A stretch of 64,000 nucleotides of DNA from Halichoerus grypus. Its lineage: Eukaryota > Chordata > Mammalia > Carnivora > Phocidae. The DNA lies in NCBI RefSeq assembly GCF_964656455.1, contig NC_135726.1:28593168-28657167 (forward strand). The letters run 5' to 3'. Below, piece after piece: positions 53,281 through 63,572 of the stretch. Positions within the stretch are counted from its first letter, which is position 1, and every line of letters begins with the position of its first letter. The notes beneath the pieces were generated by a model, which saw only the letters and a program-made list of their open reading frames with translations, was not told the origin of the DNA and searched no databases. Both the position numbers and the translations under genes were made by a program.

Positions 53281-53485
53281 AAAAGAAAAGAAAAGAAATT
53301 AGCTTGACCAGACAAGTCACATGGATCCACAGTCATAATGAAAACCTCGGTTTACCATTTCATCTAGGGCCAAAATGAGGAAAGAAATAAAATGAACCTG
53401 ATTACTTCTTCATTGTTTTCTTAGAAACCCAAAACCACATTTATTTACCATTTAAACAGACCATTTAAAAAATTAATTCAGGTCC
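53281..53485. other. No gene seen
   Basis: AT-rich single-copy-like sequence. Confidence 0.5.
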
Positions 53486-53501
53486 AATCCCTTCTCTCCT
53501 T

Positions 53502-53691
53502 TTTTTTTTTTTTTAAAGATTTTATTTCTTTGAGCAAGAGAGAGAGAGAGCAGGAGCAGAAGCAGAGGAAGAGGGAGAAGCGGACTCCCCATTTAGCAGG
53601 GAGCCCCACACGGGACTCGATCCCAGGACCCCAAGATCATGACCTGAGCCAAAGGCTGACGTCCAACCAACTGAGCCACCCAGGCGCCCTT
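53502..53691 (-). mobile_element. SINEC, antisense
   Basis: The T-run, AAAGATTTTATTTCTTTGAG, GCAGGGAGCCCCACACGGGA and the head complement CTGAGCCACCCAGGCGCCC are clear. CCCTTCTCTCCTT before and CCCTCCTCTCCTT after it are a 12/13 target-site duplication. Confidence 0.93.
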
Positions 53692-53706
53692 CATCCCTCC
53701 TCTCCT

Positions 53707-54722
53707 TGATGATTTCACAGCAATGAACGAAATAGACAAAGGTCCCTGCCCTTGGGGAATCTGTCAATTTTCGCTGGGGAGGCTGATCAGCTGACTCCTC
53801 CCACAGTGCCTGTTCCCACATCAGGGGAGAGACCCTGAAGGCCACAGGTCTCCCTTTAGTGCCATTGACAGAGGGGAAACTGAGGCACATCTAGTGGAAG
53901 GATTTACCCTGGTCCTTTGTCCTGATTTGGCCCCCATTTAATTACAATTCCAAACCAAACAGTGCAGCCTTGCATCTTCCATTTGAACATACTGGATCAT
54001 TTCCTTGAAGAGAGATAACTCATTTCATTTGGTGGGTTCCGTTGTTTTTTCCCTTGACTATCGATGTAGAAAGGGTCTCAGGAGATGACTGTGGTTTAGA
54101 TCACCATCTCTCCACGAGTACATTCTGTACTTCGGGGAGGTCTCGACTTTCCCCAGAGTTTTTCCTGGAGGGTAATTGGAAACTGTGCTTAACGTAGCAT
54201 GGCTTTTCAAATTGAGTTGAAAAGTTCATCAAAATGTCATTAATCTGCTTTCCATAGCCTTTCTTGATTAAGTCAAACTTGTGTCTGACCAATTATTTAT
54301 GAAGCAGAGCTCTGGATGGAGCTGTTTGGGCATCTGTGGCCTGACGTTAGGTTGGAGAAGGGACCGAGCGCTTCGTTTCATACCTGGAGTGGGGGGCTCG
54401 GAGGTCCTACTCAAATGACGTCACTGCCCATCCCTAGCCAAAGGAGACCATACCCCCCCGCCCTCGCAGGTAACTTCTCACCCACCAATGATGTTTCTCC
54501 GCTAAATGCAGCTGAGCATCTGCTGTGCAGAAAGTGTGATGTGGTGGGGGGTACACGTCGGGGTGATTCTTTGGAGGAAACGCTTGCGTATTTCAAACTG
54601 GCGCTAACCCGCATCTGATGTCGCTTGGGCCGCCCTCTGGAAGTGGGCACCAAGAGAAGACACTGGGCCTGACCTCCGAGCTCTGCCCCAAAGTGGGGTT
54701 AGCACAGAAGTGAATCCAGATC
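53707..54722. other. No gene seen; CRE at 54416-54423
   Basis: This is repeat-poor. The part 53930-54310 is AT-rich and could be another conserved-type block. A perfect TGACGTCA lies at 54416-54423. The 100-codon plus-strand frame at 54316-54618 and its antisense partners have no domain. Confidence 0.45.
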
Positions 54723-54724
54723 CT

Positions 54725-54935
54725 AACAATGACAATAATCCCTGTGATGGTGACACGTGTATGTGTCCGTACGCTGGACACACAGTTCTTACAATATCTC
54801 GGTCAGAGAAGGACCATTAGCCTCGTTTCTCTGATAAAGAAACAGAAGCTCTGAGACGTTAGTTCCTTTCAAAGATCTCAGGATCAAGGTGGGAACCTGA
54901 GTCTTTCTGTGCGAAAGAAAGACGTTCTGGCACTT
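54725..54935 (-). repeat. MIR, antisense
   Basis: AGTTCTTACAATATCTCGGT, TTTCTCTGATAAAGAAACAG and GATCAAGGTGGGAACCTGAG are the complement of a diverged MIR. Confidence 0.7.
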
Positions 54936-55718
54936 AGTCACCTTGACCGAGCTCCTCCCACCCCCACCCCCATCCCCCTGCCCCGGAACCAGTTTCCTTA
55001 GGACAGAGAGGACATCTCTCAGCCCCAGTGCCCAGAGGGCCCCGGGCCGCCCGTGTGTGATGCCATTTTTAATGACTGAGGCACACATCACAAAACCAGT
55101 GGCAACGTCAGAGAGGACACACCTTGCTAGGGGCCACAGGGCAAAGAGTCACGGAATTGGTGAAAACCAAATGGCCAGCTCCAGGGAACAGCCAGGGAGT
55201 CTGAGAAGGGGCCAGAACTGCGGCCTCCCAGAGGCCACCCTGACCCAGACGCGTAGCTGACAGCATGCCCCCCGCACCCCCAGGGGCTCGGAGAAGAGCA
55301 AGCTGCCCTGTTCTGGTTCTGTGGTTTCCCTGTTTGTCATGGTGGCGAGCATAGAACAGGTGGGATGCCTGGAACCTCTACCAGCAAGCTCAACACATGC
55401 CCTTAGACAGTAGTATGTGGGTCAAGTGTGCCTCTTTGAGAGAGAGAGAATGAGACAGAACCCATATTTCTAGAGTTTCAGAAGCTTTAGTGGCTCCTGA
55501 CGGGGCTCTGGGCAAGCTGCCACCAACACCTCGAGACTCAGCCAGATCCTGTTTGATGAGTTTCTAGGTCCCCCAAAGACATCTTTATTAATGTCCGACT
55601 CCAGAGTTTGGCTTTCTCGGGTCAAGTCTCCCATATATCTCTGATAGATTCTGCAGGGAGAGGAGGGGTACATGGGCACACAGACTCTTGATTTTCTCTT
55701 GTTTGTTTTTTATGGTTT
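54936..55718. other. No gene seen
   Basis: Mixed single-copy-like sequence. Open frames up to 105 codons at 54789-55352 lie on both strands with no domain. Confidence 0.5.
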
Positions 55719-55719
55719 G

Positions 55720-55785
55720 AACTTCCTCCTCGTCTCCCTCTTCCCCTCCTCCTCCTCCTTCTTCTTCTCCACCTCCTCCTCAATA
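55720..55785. repeat. (CTC/TTC)n pyrimidine tract
   Basis: CCTCCTCCTCCTCC and CTTCTTCTTC units over about 65 bases. The Arg-rich frame on the other strand is its shadow. Confidence 0.93.
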
Positions 55786-55954
55786 TTTTAAGTAGGTGGC
55801 GAGGTTTCATGGTATAAAGTGAAATATATCACCCCAATGCATCAGCACCTCCCTCCCTGCCTGGGGGGCTGTTCTCTAACAAGGACCACCTTCCCTGAAG
55901 TCATTCTGGTTCTATCGGCCGTGCTTGGCTTTATTTGTGAAGGAGAAAATAAGC

Positions 55955-56362
55955 TGGCTCCCCATTGGAACCACCTTAAGCAAAAATGGAAATTTACTTA
56001 TTGGCTTGTGCAGCCAAGATGCTCCGGGTAGCAGTAGATCCAGGCTGGGCCTCTCATCAAACGATGTTAACAGGATCTGGTCTCTCTCCTCTTCTGTCTT
56101 CATTGGCTCTCTCTTCAGGCACACTCACTCCTTAATTTGTGCAATGGCTTCCAGCCTCCCTGGCTTACGGGTTTCTCCATCCACACCTGTTCTCCCAACA
56201 GTCAGGGCCTGTCTGTCATTGGTTCAAGTTCAGTCATATGCCTATCTCTGAACCAAAGGGTCAGAGGATGGGGTATGCCGATTGGCTTCCACCTGGGTCT
56301 CCTCTCACTCTGGCACATAGAAATGGAATGGCTCCTCCCAAACCACATGGAGTAAGAAATGG
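55955..56362 (-). repeat. Ancient interspersed repeat, class unresolved
   Basis: TTACTTATTGGCTTGTGCAG, GATGTTAACAGGATCTGGTC, ATATGCCTATCTCTGAACCA and AACCACATGGAGTAAGA recall a mammal-wide repeat of about 500 bp whose body has 'cctgaaccaatcactgtggcc'. I do not recall its formal name. Parts of 57490-57960 look like a second relative. Confidence 0.45.
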
Positions 56363-56422
56363 AACAAAAATCTGTATGTCTTCTGAGGTCTGGAGACCTC
56401 AGAAGACATACAGATTTTTGTT
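56363..56422. repeat. 60-bp palindrome: two 29-bp perfect arms, 2-base spacer
   Basis: The left arm (56363-56391, starting AACAAAAATCTGTATGTC) and right arm (56394-56422, ending CATACAGATTTTTGTT) are exact reverse complements across all 29 positions, separated by GG. Pairing stops on both outer sides. It could fold to a strong hairpin or cruciform. It lies at the end of an ancient repeat. Confidence 0.97.
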
Positions 56423-56424
56423 TT

Positions 56425-56905
56425 CAAAAGAAAGAGGATCGTTAACCCAAAGTAAGCATGTTTCTCCCAAAGATCCAATGTCTTAAGGCAATTCCTTGAA
56501 GGAAGAACTTGCAAGCAGTACACTTGGTCTTCACATCACCAGTCCTGGAGAAATGGGGCATTGCTGAAGGAAATAGGTTTGCCAGACTCTTTTATTGTAG
56601 AAACTCAGGAGCAAGCAAGGATGGCCTTGCTTCAATGTCATTTTTTAATCAATATGCAACATATCCTAGAGCATCCCTATTGGCCACCTTAGCCCACTAA
56701 CTCATGTTCCTCCTCGAAATGGATCCTGTTGGATACAATGCTGGGTTTTTCTTCTGATTTTAGGAAATTTTGTTGTTTTTACTTCACTTTGCAAGGAAAT
56801 TTTAATCTGAGTATAAAATGTATTAAAAAAAAAAATCCCTTAGTTTTAACAACTAAAAAACTCTAAAATGAAATACCGCACACTGACAATAATGTTTTCC
56901 ACTCT
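56425..56905. other. No gene seen
   Basis: AT-rich single-copy-like sequence without recognised features. Confidence 0.5.
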
Positions 56906-56930
56906 CATGGAAATTTTAACCTCTACTTAT

Positions 56931-57133
56931 TTTTTTAAAGATTTATTTATTGATTTTTGAGAGAGAGAGAGAGAGCACAAGCGGGAGGAGCAGAGGGAGA
57001 GGGAGAGAGAACCTCAAGCCAACTCTGCACCGAGCATGGAGCCTGATGAGGGGCTCAATCTCACAACCCTGAGATCACGACCTGAGTGAAACCAGGAGTC
57101 AGACACTCAACATACCGCACCACCTAGGTGCCC
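56931..57133 (-). mobile_element. SINEC, antisense, older copy
   Basis: TAAAGATTTATTTATTGATT, a GA-run, CCGAGCATGGAGCCTGATGA and CACCTAGGTGCCCC (head end) are present, with several substitutions in the head. Flanks CATGGAAATTTTAAC and CATGAAATGTTAAAC are a decayed target-site duplication. Confidence 0.9.
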
Positions 57134-57183
57134 CATGAAATGTTAAACTTTAAAGTGCACTCACATCCATCATTACGTTTGAT

Positions 57184-57400
57184 CAGTACGACTCAACCAG
57201 GGACAATTTTGTTCCCCAGGGGGACATTTGGCAATGTCTGAAGACATTTTTGGTGGTCACAACTTGGGAGGGATTGCTGCTGGCATCTAATGGATAGAGG
57301 TCAAGGATGCTGCTAAACATTCTACAGTGCAAGGAATAGCCCGCCCAACAAAGGATTATCTGGCCCCAAATGTCAATAGCACTGAGGGTGAGAAATCCTG
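57184..57400 (+). mobile_element. hAT-type MITE with 8-bp target-site duplication
   Basis: The left end is CAGTACGACTCAACC and the right end GGGTGAGAAATCCTG (imperfect terminal inverted repeat). Inside are GGGGACATTTGGCAATGTCT, GAAGACATTTTTGGTGGTCA and GGATGCTGCTAAACATTCTA, typical of one common mammalian hAT-Charlie MITE. CGTTTGAT and CGTTTGAC flank it as the 8-bp duplication. Confidence 0.88.
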
Positions 57401-57404
57401 CGTT

Positions 57405-57485
57405 TGACCCTCACAATATCTCTGTGAGGAAAGTAGGGCTGGAGACATTCTTTATTTGTTTCCTTATCTGACATTGCTCAGACAG
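57405..57485 (-). repeat. MIR-like fragment, antisense
   Basis: GACCCTCACAATATCTCTGT followed by GAGGAAAGTAGGG resembles the complement of the MIR middle. Confidence 0.5.
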
Positions 57486-57489
57486 GTTG

Positions 57490-57960
57490 TATTAACCAGG
57501 GAGGTATTTCGCTCCAAGAAACAGAAAATCCAGCCACCAGTGCATTAACTAAACAGAGGTTTCTTTTTCTCAAATAATCAGAAATCCAGGGACTGGCAGT
57601 TGCTGACGTTTCTGTGCTCAGTGAAGGCACCAAAAACCTTGGCTCTAGTTCTCCTTTCTGCGATCTCTCCTAGGCTGGCTTTTATCTTCATGCCTGTCAA
57701 CACACGGTCGCTAGCAGGTTTCTGCAGGTCCCCAAATCACGTCCACTCAAAACAGGAAGAATGGAGCAAAGGCGTGGAACGAGGCACCCCTTGTGCCTTT
57801 TATCAGATAACCAACCCCACGCCGCCCCTGCTCTGTCCTGTCCTCATCAGACTTCTGCTTACACCTCATTGGTCAGAGCTGTGTCACATGACCACTTCGG
57901 GCTGCAAAGGATGCTGGGTGAAGAGGGCGGAGGAATCAGATTTCCGGCTGCATAAGGGTG
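57490..57960 (-). repeat. Ancient interspersed repeat, class unresolved
   Basis: TATTAACCAGGGAGGTATTT, CCAAGAAACAGAAAATCCAG, GTGCATTAACTAAACAGAGG and CACCTCATTGGTCAGAGCTG with GTCACATGACCACTTC recall the antisense order of an old mammalian repeat. The 131-codon plus-strand frame here (57600-57995) has no domain and is rejected. Confidence 0.4.
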
Positions 57961-57964
57961 GAGC

Positions 57965-58478
57965 GGAGTGGCAAAGTAGAGGGGTTAGGGAATGAGCCCT
58001 GAAATAGCGGCCACCCGGTGGCGCCCACCGCGGTGGGTAAGGGCTCGCTCAAGATCACACGCTAGCCAGTTGATCTAGGACCCAGGTGTCCTGATACATA
58101 GCTCTGATCTAGCTTTACGAGAATATGTCCGTCTTCTTGTAATGACCCTGTTCCCAGAAAGACAGCTCATTGACGAACCCAGAGAAAGAACGGGCTTTTT
58201 AGAAATTCCAGCCGTTCTATGTAGTTGGGACTAGACATTGTTATTTGTATCCCCACCGCCTTTTTAACCAGAAATCATGGGGCTATTTATAACTGCAATA
58301 ATACTCAAAGTAATAATAGCAATAACTCAATCCCAGTAGTCCTGCAAAATAGCTATGTGCCTTGGATCTCAGATAGAAGCAGCTCAAAATAATCAGAGTG
58401 TAGAATCCCAAACAAATTGCCTATGTGGAAACTCTCTGGGTGAAAATGATCTATCAAGACAAACAGGTGTATTTATAG
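57965..58478. other. No gene seen
   Basis: Single-copy-like. The part near 58040-58100 has a weak MIR-like look (TCACACGCTAGCCAGTTGAT). Confidence 0.45.
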
Positions 58479-58480
58479 AT

Positions 58481-58720
58481 CAGCATTTTTCAGTTGCAGC
58501 CCATTAGCGGGTATCAAATTCAATTTAGTGGGCCCATGACTGGCATTAAAAAATATGTACTAGAATACTATAGAAAAGAAAGTAGCAGCACACATGGCAC
58601 ATAAAAAGGTCGGTATGACCGTGTAACTTTTGTTTCGGGGTGTGTGTGTGTGTACCGAGCTGCCATGTAAAATGTATTTCTTACTGTGTGGGCCACAGTC
58701 AACAACTTTGAAAAACACTG
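58481..58720 (+). mobile_element. hAT-type MITE with terminal inverted repeats
   Basis: CAGCATTTTTCAGTTGCAGC at the left end and CTTTGAAAAACACTG at the right are inverted at 10 of the first 12 positions. AAATTCAATTTAGTGGGCCC, a short GT run, and AAAATGTATTTCTTACTGTG are internal landmarks of a common mammalian element. No clear 8-bp duplication is seen. Confidence 0.7.
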
Positions 58721-59205
58721 CATATGCTGTGTCCCGAAATGAACGAGCGGATACAGGTAGAGGGGGGACCTCCTGGTAATGCAGGCTGGGCAGGAGATCC
58801 ATCGACACAGGCCACTAATGAATCGTCCTTCTGCTTCCTAATTATCTTGAAAGCCTGATTGAAGGGGGTTTTGCACAAATCTCAAATCTCAATAACCCTA
58901 CTGCCACTCTCTGTCTCTTTGGGCTGAGTGGCCAGTCATCCCTGGCGGCTCTGGTTAATTAGAGCTACTGCTCTCAGAGACAGGCCTCGTTTGGTGGTAG
59001 AATTCCCTGGGGTCTGTCTTCCCCAGCACCTCGGACTGGGGCCTGGAATACTTGGTTGCTTGCCTCTGAGTGGCGATGAGCTTGTCGAAATGTGAAGGAG
59101 AGAGACAACCGGTGATCTTAATACCTTCCCCTTTAAAATGGGCGTTTCTGGGTTTGGGGTTCAATATTTGGCCCTGTCTGCTTCTGATTCAGATAGGTTT
59201 ACGTT
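58721..59205. other. No gene seen; repeat-poor
   Basis: The part 58810-58990 is AT-rich with CTAATTATCTTGAAAGCCTG and GGTTAATTAGAGC, and may be another conserved-type block. Confidence 0.4.
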
Positions 59206-59222
59206 AAAAGTAAGCAAACTTA

Positions 59223-59411
59223 GGGGCACCAGGGTGGCTCAGTCGGTTAAGCTTCTGCCTCTGGCTCAGGTCATGATCCCAGGGTCCTGGGATCCAGCCC
59301 CACATCAGGTTCCCTGCTCAACAGGGAGTCTGCTTCTCCCTCTCTCTGCCCTTCCCCCCCTACTCATGGTTTCTCTCTCTCTCAAATAAATAAATAAAAT
59401 CTTTTTTTAAA
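59223..59411 (+). mobile_element. SINEC, arctoid-like subtype
   Basis: GGGGCACCAGGGTGGCTCAG, TTCTGCCTCTGGCTCAGGTC, CAACAGGGAGTCTGCTTCTC and an (AAATA)n tail are present. AAAGTAAGCAAACTTA before it and AAGGTAAGTAAATTTA after it are a diverged target-site duplication. Confidence 0.93.
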
Positions 59412-60045
59412 AAAGGTAAGTAAATTTAAAATAGCCTGTCCACCAGCATCTTCTTGCTTGCATTGAGAGGTGCCTCTTGGTCTTCACCCAGACACTATCT
59501 TCTTTCCCTTCAACATCCCTAATGCAGGACGGGGAGGGAAGGAAGAAAGCAAGCAGGGAAGATGCCAGTGGGAAAATTCCAGCAATCATCCTCCCCAGTG
59601 GCCCTGGGTACCCCATAGGGGGAACTAAATCCCTCAGACTTTGATTCAGATATTTTAACCCAGTGACCCACATCTCATATGGTTCCTGCATTCATAAAAA
59701 GTAGCAAGAGCAACCACCAGCCTTCTCTGCCCAGGATACCATAGATCTCTGTTAAATCACCATCATTCCTCCAGGCCAAGGGAAAACTAGAAAATATGCA
59801 CCTTGAGCTTTGTTTAAGATCAGCAAACCGCAAGAATCCCATGCTATTCTGTGACCTTAAATAGCATCATTAAAGTCTACACACTAAAACTCAGATGTAG
59901 TAAGAAAGGTCACTTTCTATATTTTCCATAACACACCTCATCTCTCCCTAGGGTCCCATTCTCATTGATTGTAGTGTCCTTGGGTATAAGATCGTCTCTT
60001 CTGAGTAAATATGAGATCTATTCAAAGTTTCTGACTGAGCTATTT
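59412..60045. other. No gene seen
   Basis: Single-copy-like sequence. It lies downstream (on the minus strand) of the unassigned frame at 60048-60385 and ends without any recognisable polyadenylated tail. Confidence 0.4.
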
Positions 60046-60047
60046 CT

Positions 60048-60385
60048 TCATTCCAACAATTTCTCCCTTCCCATTTCCAATATGGCGCCTGGGTGCAGAA
60101 GCTTACATGACTCCATGGCGGTCAAGAGAAAAGGGGTAACAACCCTTAGGTTATTCTCTGGGGCCTCTTCGAGGAGTCCTACAGCCCGTTGCATGGCAAC
60201 CTTGCACCTTATATTGGCATCTAGAAGTGTGACCCATTCCTTCATCAAGCTTGAACCCAAAGAAGTTGGGTTGGCCTTTGCTATGGCCTCTAAATTATGA
60301 AGTCCACTTTCTGCGGCTGCCTCATCTTTATCCTGTCTCTCCTGGCACACTGTTTCCCATGATTTCTCTATCCCTTCACTACGTC
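60048..60385 (-). pseudogene. Unassigned protein-like frame, about 112 codons, possible retro-element or pseudogene remnant
   Basis: Read on the minus strand, the frame is open from a stop near 60385 to the TGA at 60048. There is no good ATG at its start; the first in-frame GTG is at 60350 and internal ATGs follow. The translation has balanced composition and an amphipathic, helix-like pattern (for example LLDANIRCKVAMQRAVGLLE and APENNLRVVTPFLL), with few low-complexity runs, unlike other frames here. I recognise no family. It could be a remnant of an internal region of an endogenous element, a piece of a retrocopied gene, or chance. No intron, promoter or poly-A tail is visible. Confidence 0.25.
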
Positions 60386-60389
60386 ATGT

Positions 60390-60925
60390 GGGAATTTCTG
60401 GATACCCAACATGCTTTGTTCTCGCTATACACAAGCAGGAGCTCTACCTCATGCCTCTCCACCTTGACAATGTCCTCGGACCATCCTGCTCCGGGTTGGG
60501 CATGATGTCATGCTGTGCTGTGTCAGTCCCAAGCAACTGAAGAGACACTCATCCTTCCTGTCAGATGGGAACCTCTTTGACATCATGAGCCCCATTCTCT
60601 CTAGGCTATGTGTATATAAAGCTCTATGTTCAGACCTCCAAGCTAGCTCTTGACATATAAAGGGAAGTTCTGAATGTCTCTTTTTCTCCCCAACAATAAT
60701 CATTGTTTCTATACTCAAAAGAGTCTACTTTGAGACACAATGTTGATCAATGGTCTCTATCTTTTTCTTCCCCTGAAACAATAAATTCGGAGATGGGGGA
60801 AACCACAGGAAAACTAGCAAGTAGGCATCGCTAATTATCAGGTGTGGGGCACATCGGCATCACTGATTATCAGGTATAGGACATATTGGTTTTATTTCTA
60901 AAAATATTTTTCACCTTGAAGCTGA
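60390..60925. other. No gene seen; a short diverged tandem duplication
   Basis: A second minus-strand frame (60449-60718) lies in another phase. A diverged 31-32-base duplication is at 60824-60886 (GGCATCGCTAATTATCAGG, then GGCATCACTGATTATCAGG). Nothing else is recognised. Confidence 0.4.
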
Positions 60926-60927
60926 GT

Positions 60928-60997
60928 AACAGTGCGTGTGGGTTCATCTTACCAGTCTCTCTACATCTGCCTATGTTTTTCCATAATAAAGAGGTAA
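60928..60997 (+). repeat. L1 3' end fragment, sense (probable)
   Basis: CTCTCTACATCTGCCTATGT followed by TTTTCCATAATAAAGAGG resembles the terminal part of old L1 3' UTRs, directly before a SINE. Confidence 0.55.
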
Positions 60998-61000
60998 AAA

Positions 61001-61186
61001 AAATGCTGGGTGGCTCAGTTGATTAATCAGCTGCCTTCAGCTCAGGCCATGATCTCAGGGTCCTGGGATCGAGCCCCAAGTCGGGCTCCACGCTCGGCAG
61101 GGAGTCTGCTTGGAGGGTCTCTCTCTCCCTCTCCCTCTGTTGCTCCCCCCCCACCGATAAATAAATACATAAAGTCTTTTTAAAAA
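61001..61186 (+). mobile_element. SINEC, slightly 5'-shortened
   Basis: The first bases of the head are missing (it starts TGCTGGGTGGCTCAG). TTCAGCTCAGGCCATGATCT, GGGATCGAGCCCCAAGTCGG and the tail follow. AATAAAGAGGTAAAAA and AATAAAGAGTTAAAAA are a 15/16 target-site duplication. Confidence 0.93.
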
Positions 61187-61201
61187 ATAAAGAGTTAAAA
61201 A

Positions 61202-61930
61202 TCACACTGAGAGAAGTAATCCACTGTCAGGTTGAAAGCTCAGAACGTCCCCTCCGACTCAGCAACTTGCTGGAGTCTACAGCCGAAGTTTGGGCTGGAA
61301 GTGGTCAGCTCTGCTCTATGCCGCTGGTGGTTCCTGCTTCATTAAAATAACAGGAGAAGCCCTTAATTTAGCCAGATTTAATTTTCAACTTTTATAATTC
61401 ATTTAAAATTTGATCAAGGAGTTAATTTATGACAAGGGCAAGGGGTGCCTTGCCAGCTCAGTCTGGTGGGCAAAGGCATTATAACTTAATTTATGGTTAA
61501 GGCAGCTTGTTATAATTGAGTGCAAAAAGGTGGTTTCTCATCTGGAGTTTGGAGTCCTGTGGGGAGCGGAGAGAGAAGTGGGGGTCCTCCGCTCTCACTT
61601 GAGAGGTGGGGACACGGGTGTCCGTGCACACAGAGGCAGAATATTGGAGGAGCGTACCTCTTGACCAAATGCCATTGATCAAAAGCCTGTCAAGGGGCTA
61701 AGGAAACCCATTATGGCAGCTCCGCACCCAGGACATTCTGGGCTTCTCCCGTGGCTGCTGGGGGATGGGAACATCCTCTGGAGCAGGGTAGGAGAATGCA
61801 GCCGGTGCGTCTGGGACGTGAGGCGTGTGACTTGCTCCACAAGATGTAACTAGAGAAAACTCTGAGGTGCTCCCAACAAGGCTGGGAGATGTGAAGAGCT
61901 TGGAATTTGTTCAATAGCTCAGGACATAGC
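61202..61930. other. No gene seen; AT-rich part may be conserved-type
   Basis: 61340-61450 has TAATTTAGCCAGATTTAATT and AATTCATTTAAAATTTGATC and no repeat. The rest is single-copy-like. Confidence 0.4.
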
Positions 61931-61931
61931 A

Positions 61932-62800
61932 GCTGTGTGTATGTGTGTGTGTGTGTGAATGTACGTATGCAAAACTATGAAGGTGTGTGGTTGTTTGGAT
62001 GCGGAAGAATGTGAGCATATCCATGCATGTATGTGCATATATGTGTATGTATCTGTGAACATGCATGTGTGAATGTGGGAGATAAATCAGTGCATAAATC
62101 TGGATGTGTGTGTCTTGTCTGTGAATGTGGATGGATATATGTATATCTGTGAACATGTGTGTGAAGGCAGGGACGTGTGTATATTTGAGAATATGTATGT
62201 GCATCTGTGTGTATGCAGATGGGAGAGATTTCAGTATATCTATGAATATTGGTGTGTTCTTGTGAATTTCTGTAGACTTATAAGTGCCCGGGGGGAAAAT
62301 ATGTACATGTGTGTACGTGTGTGATATGAGTGTGTGAATGTGTGCATTCTGTGTGAATGTGTGTATCTGTGTGTGCGTCGGGAGCCATGAGTCTGCATCT
62401 GAATGTGTGTGTGTGTGTCTGCATATGTGATTGGGGGAATGGGAATGTATCTATGAATGTGTGTGTGTTCGTGGGAGTGTGTGTTCATTGTGAATGTACT
62501 TGTGTGTGCATGAATAGGGGGGCGTGTGTACATGTGTGGAGATGTGCATTTCTGCGTATGAAAGTGGGGGAATGCGTGCATCTGTGAATATGTGTGAGTA
62601 CATGTCCGTGTCCATGGAGATGGGGAAATCCACATCTTGAAATGTGACTCCATTAGCATGACCATCTGCACATCTATGAGTGTGTGTCTTTGCGTGAATG
62701 TGGGGGAATGTGTGTGTGTGTGCGCGTGTGCTATATGTGAGTGCAGGAAACTGTGTGCTGTCTGTGAACACACACATGCTTGTGTGTGTGCTTGCACGCC
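61932..62800. repeat. Degenerate GT-rich minisatellite, about 870 bp
   Basis: Units built of TGTGTG, GAATGTG, CATGTG and GTATGTG repeat with no fixed length, for example ATGTGTGTGTGTGTGTCTGC near 62405 and GAATGTGTGTGTATCTGTG-like parts. Long frames on the minus strand (97-204 codons, rich in His and Thr) are its shadow, not genes. The alternating purine-pyrimidine pattern could adopt Z-DNA. Confidence 0.92.
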
Positions 62801-62909
62801 TGTGTGTTTGTGGGCCCATGCACTGCGGCTGTGCAGGGCACCCCAGGAACGCACAGGGTAGCTGACTGCAGTGTAAATCTGGTCGTGGGGATTCCGATGC
62901 CAGGTTCAT

Positions 62910-63050
62910 CTTCCTCATCTGTTCCTCATTCACAAACATATATGGAGCACCTTGTCAATGCTGGACCCTAGGCTGGGCCCTGAGAACCCAGTGCAGAATA
63001 AGACCACCAGTGCCCACCTGCGCGCAGACCATGAACAGGCACCTGTTCTG
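62910..63050 (-). repeat. L2 3' end, antisense
   Basis: CATTCACAAACATATATGGA, GCACCTTGTCAATGCTGGAC and CCTGAGAACCCAGTGCAGAA are the reversed L2 terminus, with the 'cctgtgctaggc' part decayed. Confidence 0.75.
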
Positions 63051-63368
63051 TGTCCCGAAGCTTCCATCCAAGTCCCAAGGCCAGTCGTGCCGTGCATCGG
63101 CCTCCCAGGACAACAAGGGCCATGGCTTGGGCTTCTGCATGCTCAGGAAGCCAGTGACATTTGGCTCCTGGGCACTGCTACCTCCACTCTGTGATCCCCC
63201 CTGCCCCCCTGCCACGAGGCACCAGGACCCTCCTCAGTGTCTTTGGGCCCCTTGTCTGATTAGTGCACCGATCATGTATAACGTATCCAATCAACACCTG
63301 GCAGTACTGTTCTATCATTAAATATAAAAGATAACTTCAGTGGAGTGGGCGTCCGTACCATACCTAGA
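63051..63368. other. No gene seen
   Basis: Frames of 80-103 codons lie on both strands with no domain. Confidence 0.5.
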
Positions 63369-63369
63369 G

Positions 63370-63572
63370 CTCCGCAAACATTATCTCATTTAGTCCCCAA
63401 ACATCCCATGAGCCAGGAGTAACAAATCCCCATTTAGCGAAGAGGCAGATGAAGCCCAGAGAGGTGCAATGAATTTCTCCAAGGCACACGGCTAGCAAGT
63501 GGCCATATGGGGGTTTGAACTCGTTAACTGTCAAACTCCAGGGTGCTGCCACTACATGGGGTCCTAGTGATT
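63370..63572 (-). repeat. MIR, antisense, well preserved
   Basis: GCAAACATTATCTCATTTAG, CCCCAAACATCCCATGAGCC, AAATCCCCATTTAGCGAAG and CACACGGCTAGCAAGTGGCC are the complement of MIR in order, to its head (GTTTGAACTCGTTAACTG). Confidence 0.92.

Noticed and set aside
55622..55810. Arg-rich frame on the minus strand
   Set aside because: The run of Arg codons is simply the complement of a (CTC)n tract.
62240..62854. His/Thr-rich frame of 204 codons, minus strand
   Set aside because: It is the complement of a GT-rich minisatellite that lacks stop codons. The composition is forced by the repeat.
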